In this document: positions 5,948 through 6,087 of the stretch, piece by piece
Numbering within the stretch: position 1 is the first letter of the stretch
How the letters are laid out: every line of letters starts with the position of its first letter
Assembly (NCBI GenBank): GCA_021160565.1
Contig: JAGHCG010000025.1
Span: forward strand, 1 to 6,087
Source of the DNA: a bacterium
GTDB lineage: Bacteria; Ratteibacteria; UBA8468; B48-G9; JAFGKM01
DNA: 6,087 bases
Direction of reading: 5' to 3'
Program-made: the position numbers and the translations under genes
Notes under the pieces: model-generated
What the model was told of the DNA's origin: nothing
What the model saw: only the letters and a program-made list of their open reading frames with translations
Database searches by the model: none

Positions 5948-6087
5948 TTTTATTGAGAATTAATAGAAAATATATTTGCTGAATAACAGGAGAAACTGGT
6001 CAATCAGGCAAAATATAAAATGGAAAGAAGTTAAGGAAATTGAAATTTAAACAAGAAATAGAGGAAGTATTATTGAGTTTCTTAATG
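5948..6087. other. 3' flank of the fusion gene, nothing assignable
   Basis: No clear terminator follows the fusion gene; the only hairpin seen near its stop has a stem of about four base pairs. An AGGAG at 5989-5993 and an ATG at 6020 occur, but the ATG frame stops after four codons. One + frame stays open from about 6025 to the window end and includes KLKFKQEIEEVLLSFLM. It could be the start of a following gene with a non-ATG start, such as TTG at 6040, but this cannot be judged from so few codons. Confidence 0.4.

Noticed and set aside
5983..6020. A P-loop-like ITGETGQSGKI in one + frame
   Set aside because: The spacing does not fit a Walker A motif, and the frame hits a stop codon at once.

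Overview
The window is AT-rich bacterial DNA. Its proteins are rich in Lys, Glu and Ile, arginine is mostly encoded by AGA, and Shine-Dalgarno sequences are weak or missing ahead of most genes. It is gene-dense and could come from an uncultured or thermophile-like bacterial lineage, but nothing here fixes a phylum. No mobile element, CRISPR array, tRNA or rRNA was seen.

Layout, left to right. Positions 2-160 (+) hold the last 52 codons of an RND-type efflux transporter. After 48 bases comes hisB (209-793, +), imidazoleglycerol-phosphate dehydratase of histidine biosynthesis. A small membrane protein with a TM2-like motif (796-1122, +) follows after 2 bases. A XerC/XerD-type tyrosine recombinase (1103-1978, +) overlaps that gene by 20 bases. 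This tight + strand cluster ends at a strong intrinsic terminator (1980-2024).

On the minus strand, the space between the terminator and the next gene carries an unlabelled relic: a frameshifted, internally deleted piece of glutamyl-tRNA synthetase (gltX, about 2053-2258). It abuts the stop codon of a two-part GNAT-family acetyltransferase (2265-3212, -). That gene appears to have its own promoter (3222-3250, -) so close to the ATG that its message would be nearly leaderless.

A 389-base spacer (3213-3601) without a convincing gene separates the acetyltransferase from a divergent 781-residue fusion (3602-5947, +). The fusion joins an N-terminal glucosamine-6-phosphate deaminase (NagB) domain to a C-terminal PIG-L/LmbE zinc deacetylase domain. 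It could couple removal of an N-acetyl group to deamination of an amino sugar, but the position of a NagB catalytic glutamate holds isoleucine, so its exact reaction is open. The last 140 bases hold no supportable gene.

The genes do not form one pathway. The most notable observations are the gltX relic, the NagB-PIG-L fusion with its altered active site, and the possible leaderless starts. No wholly new system is evident.
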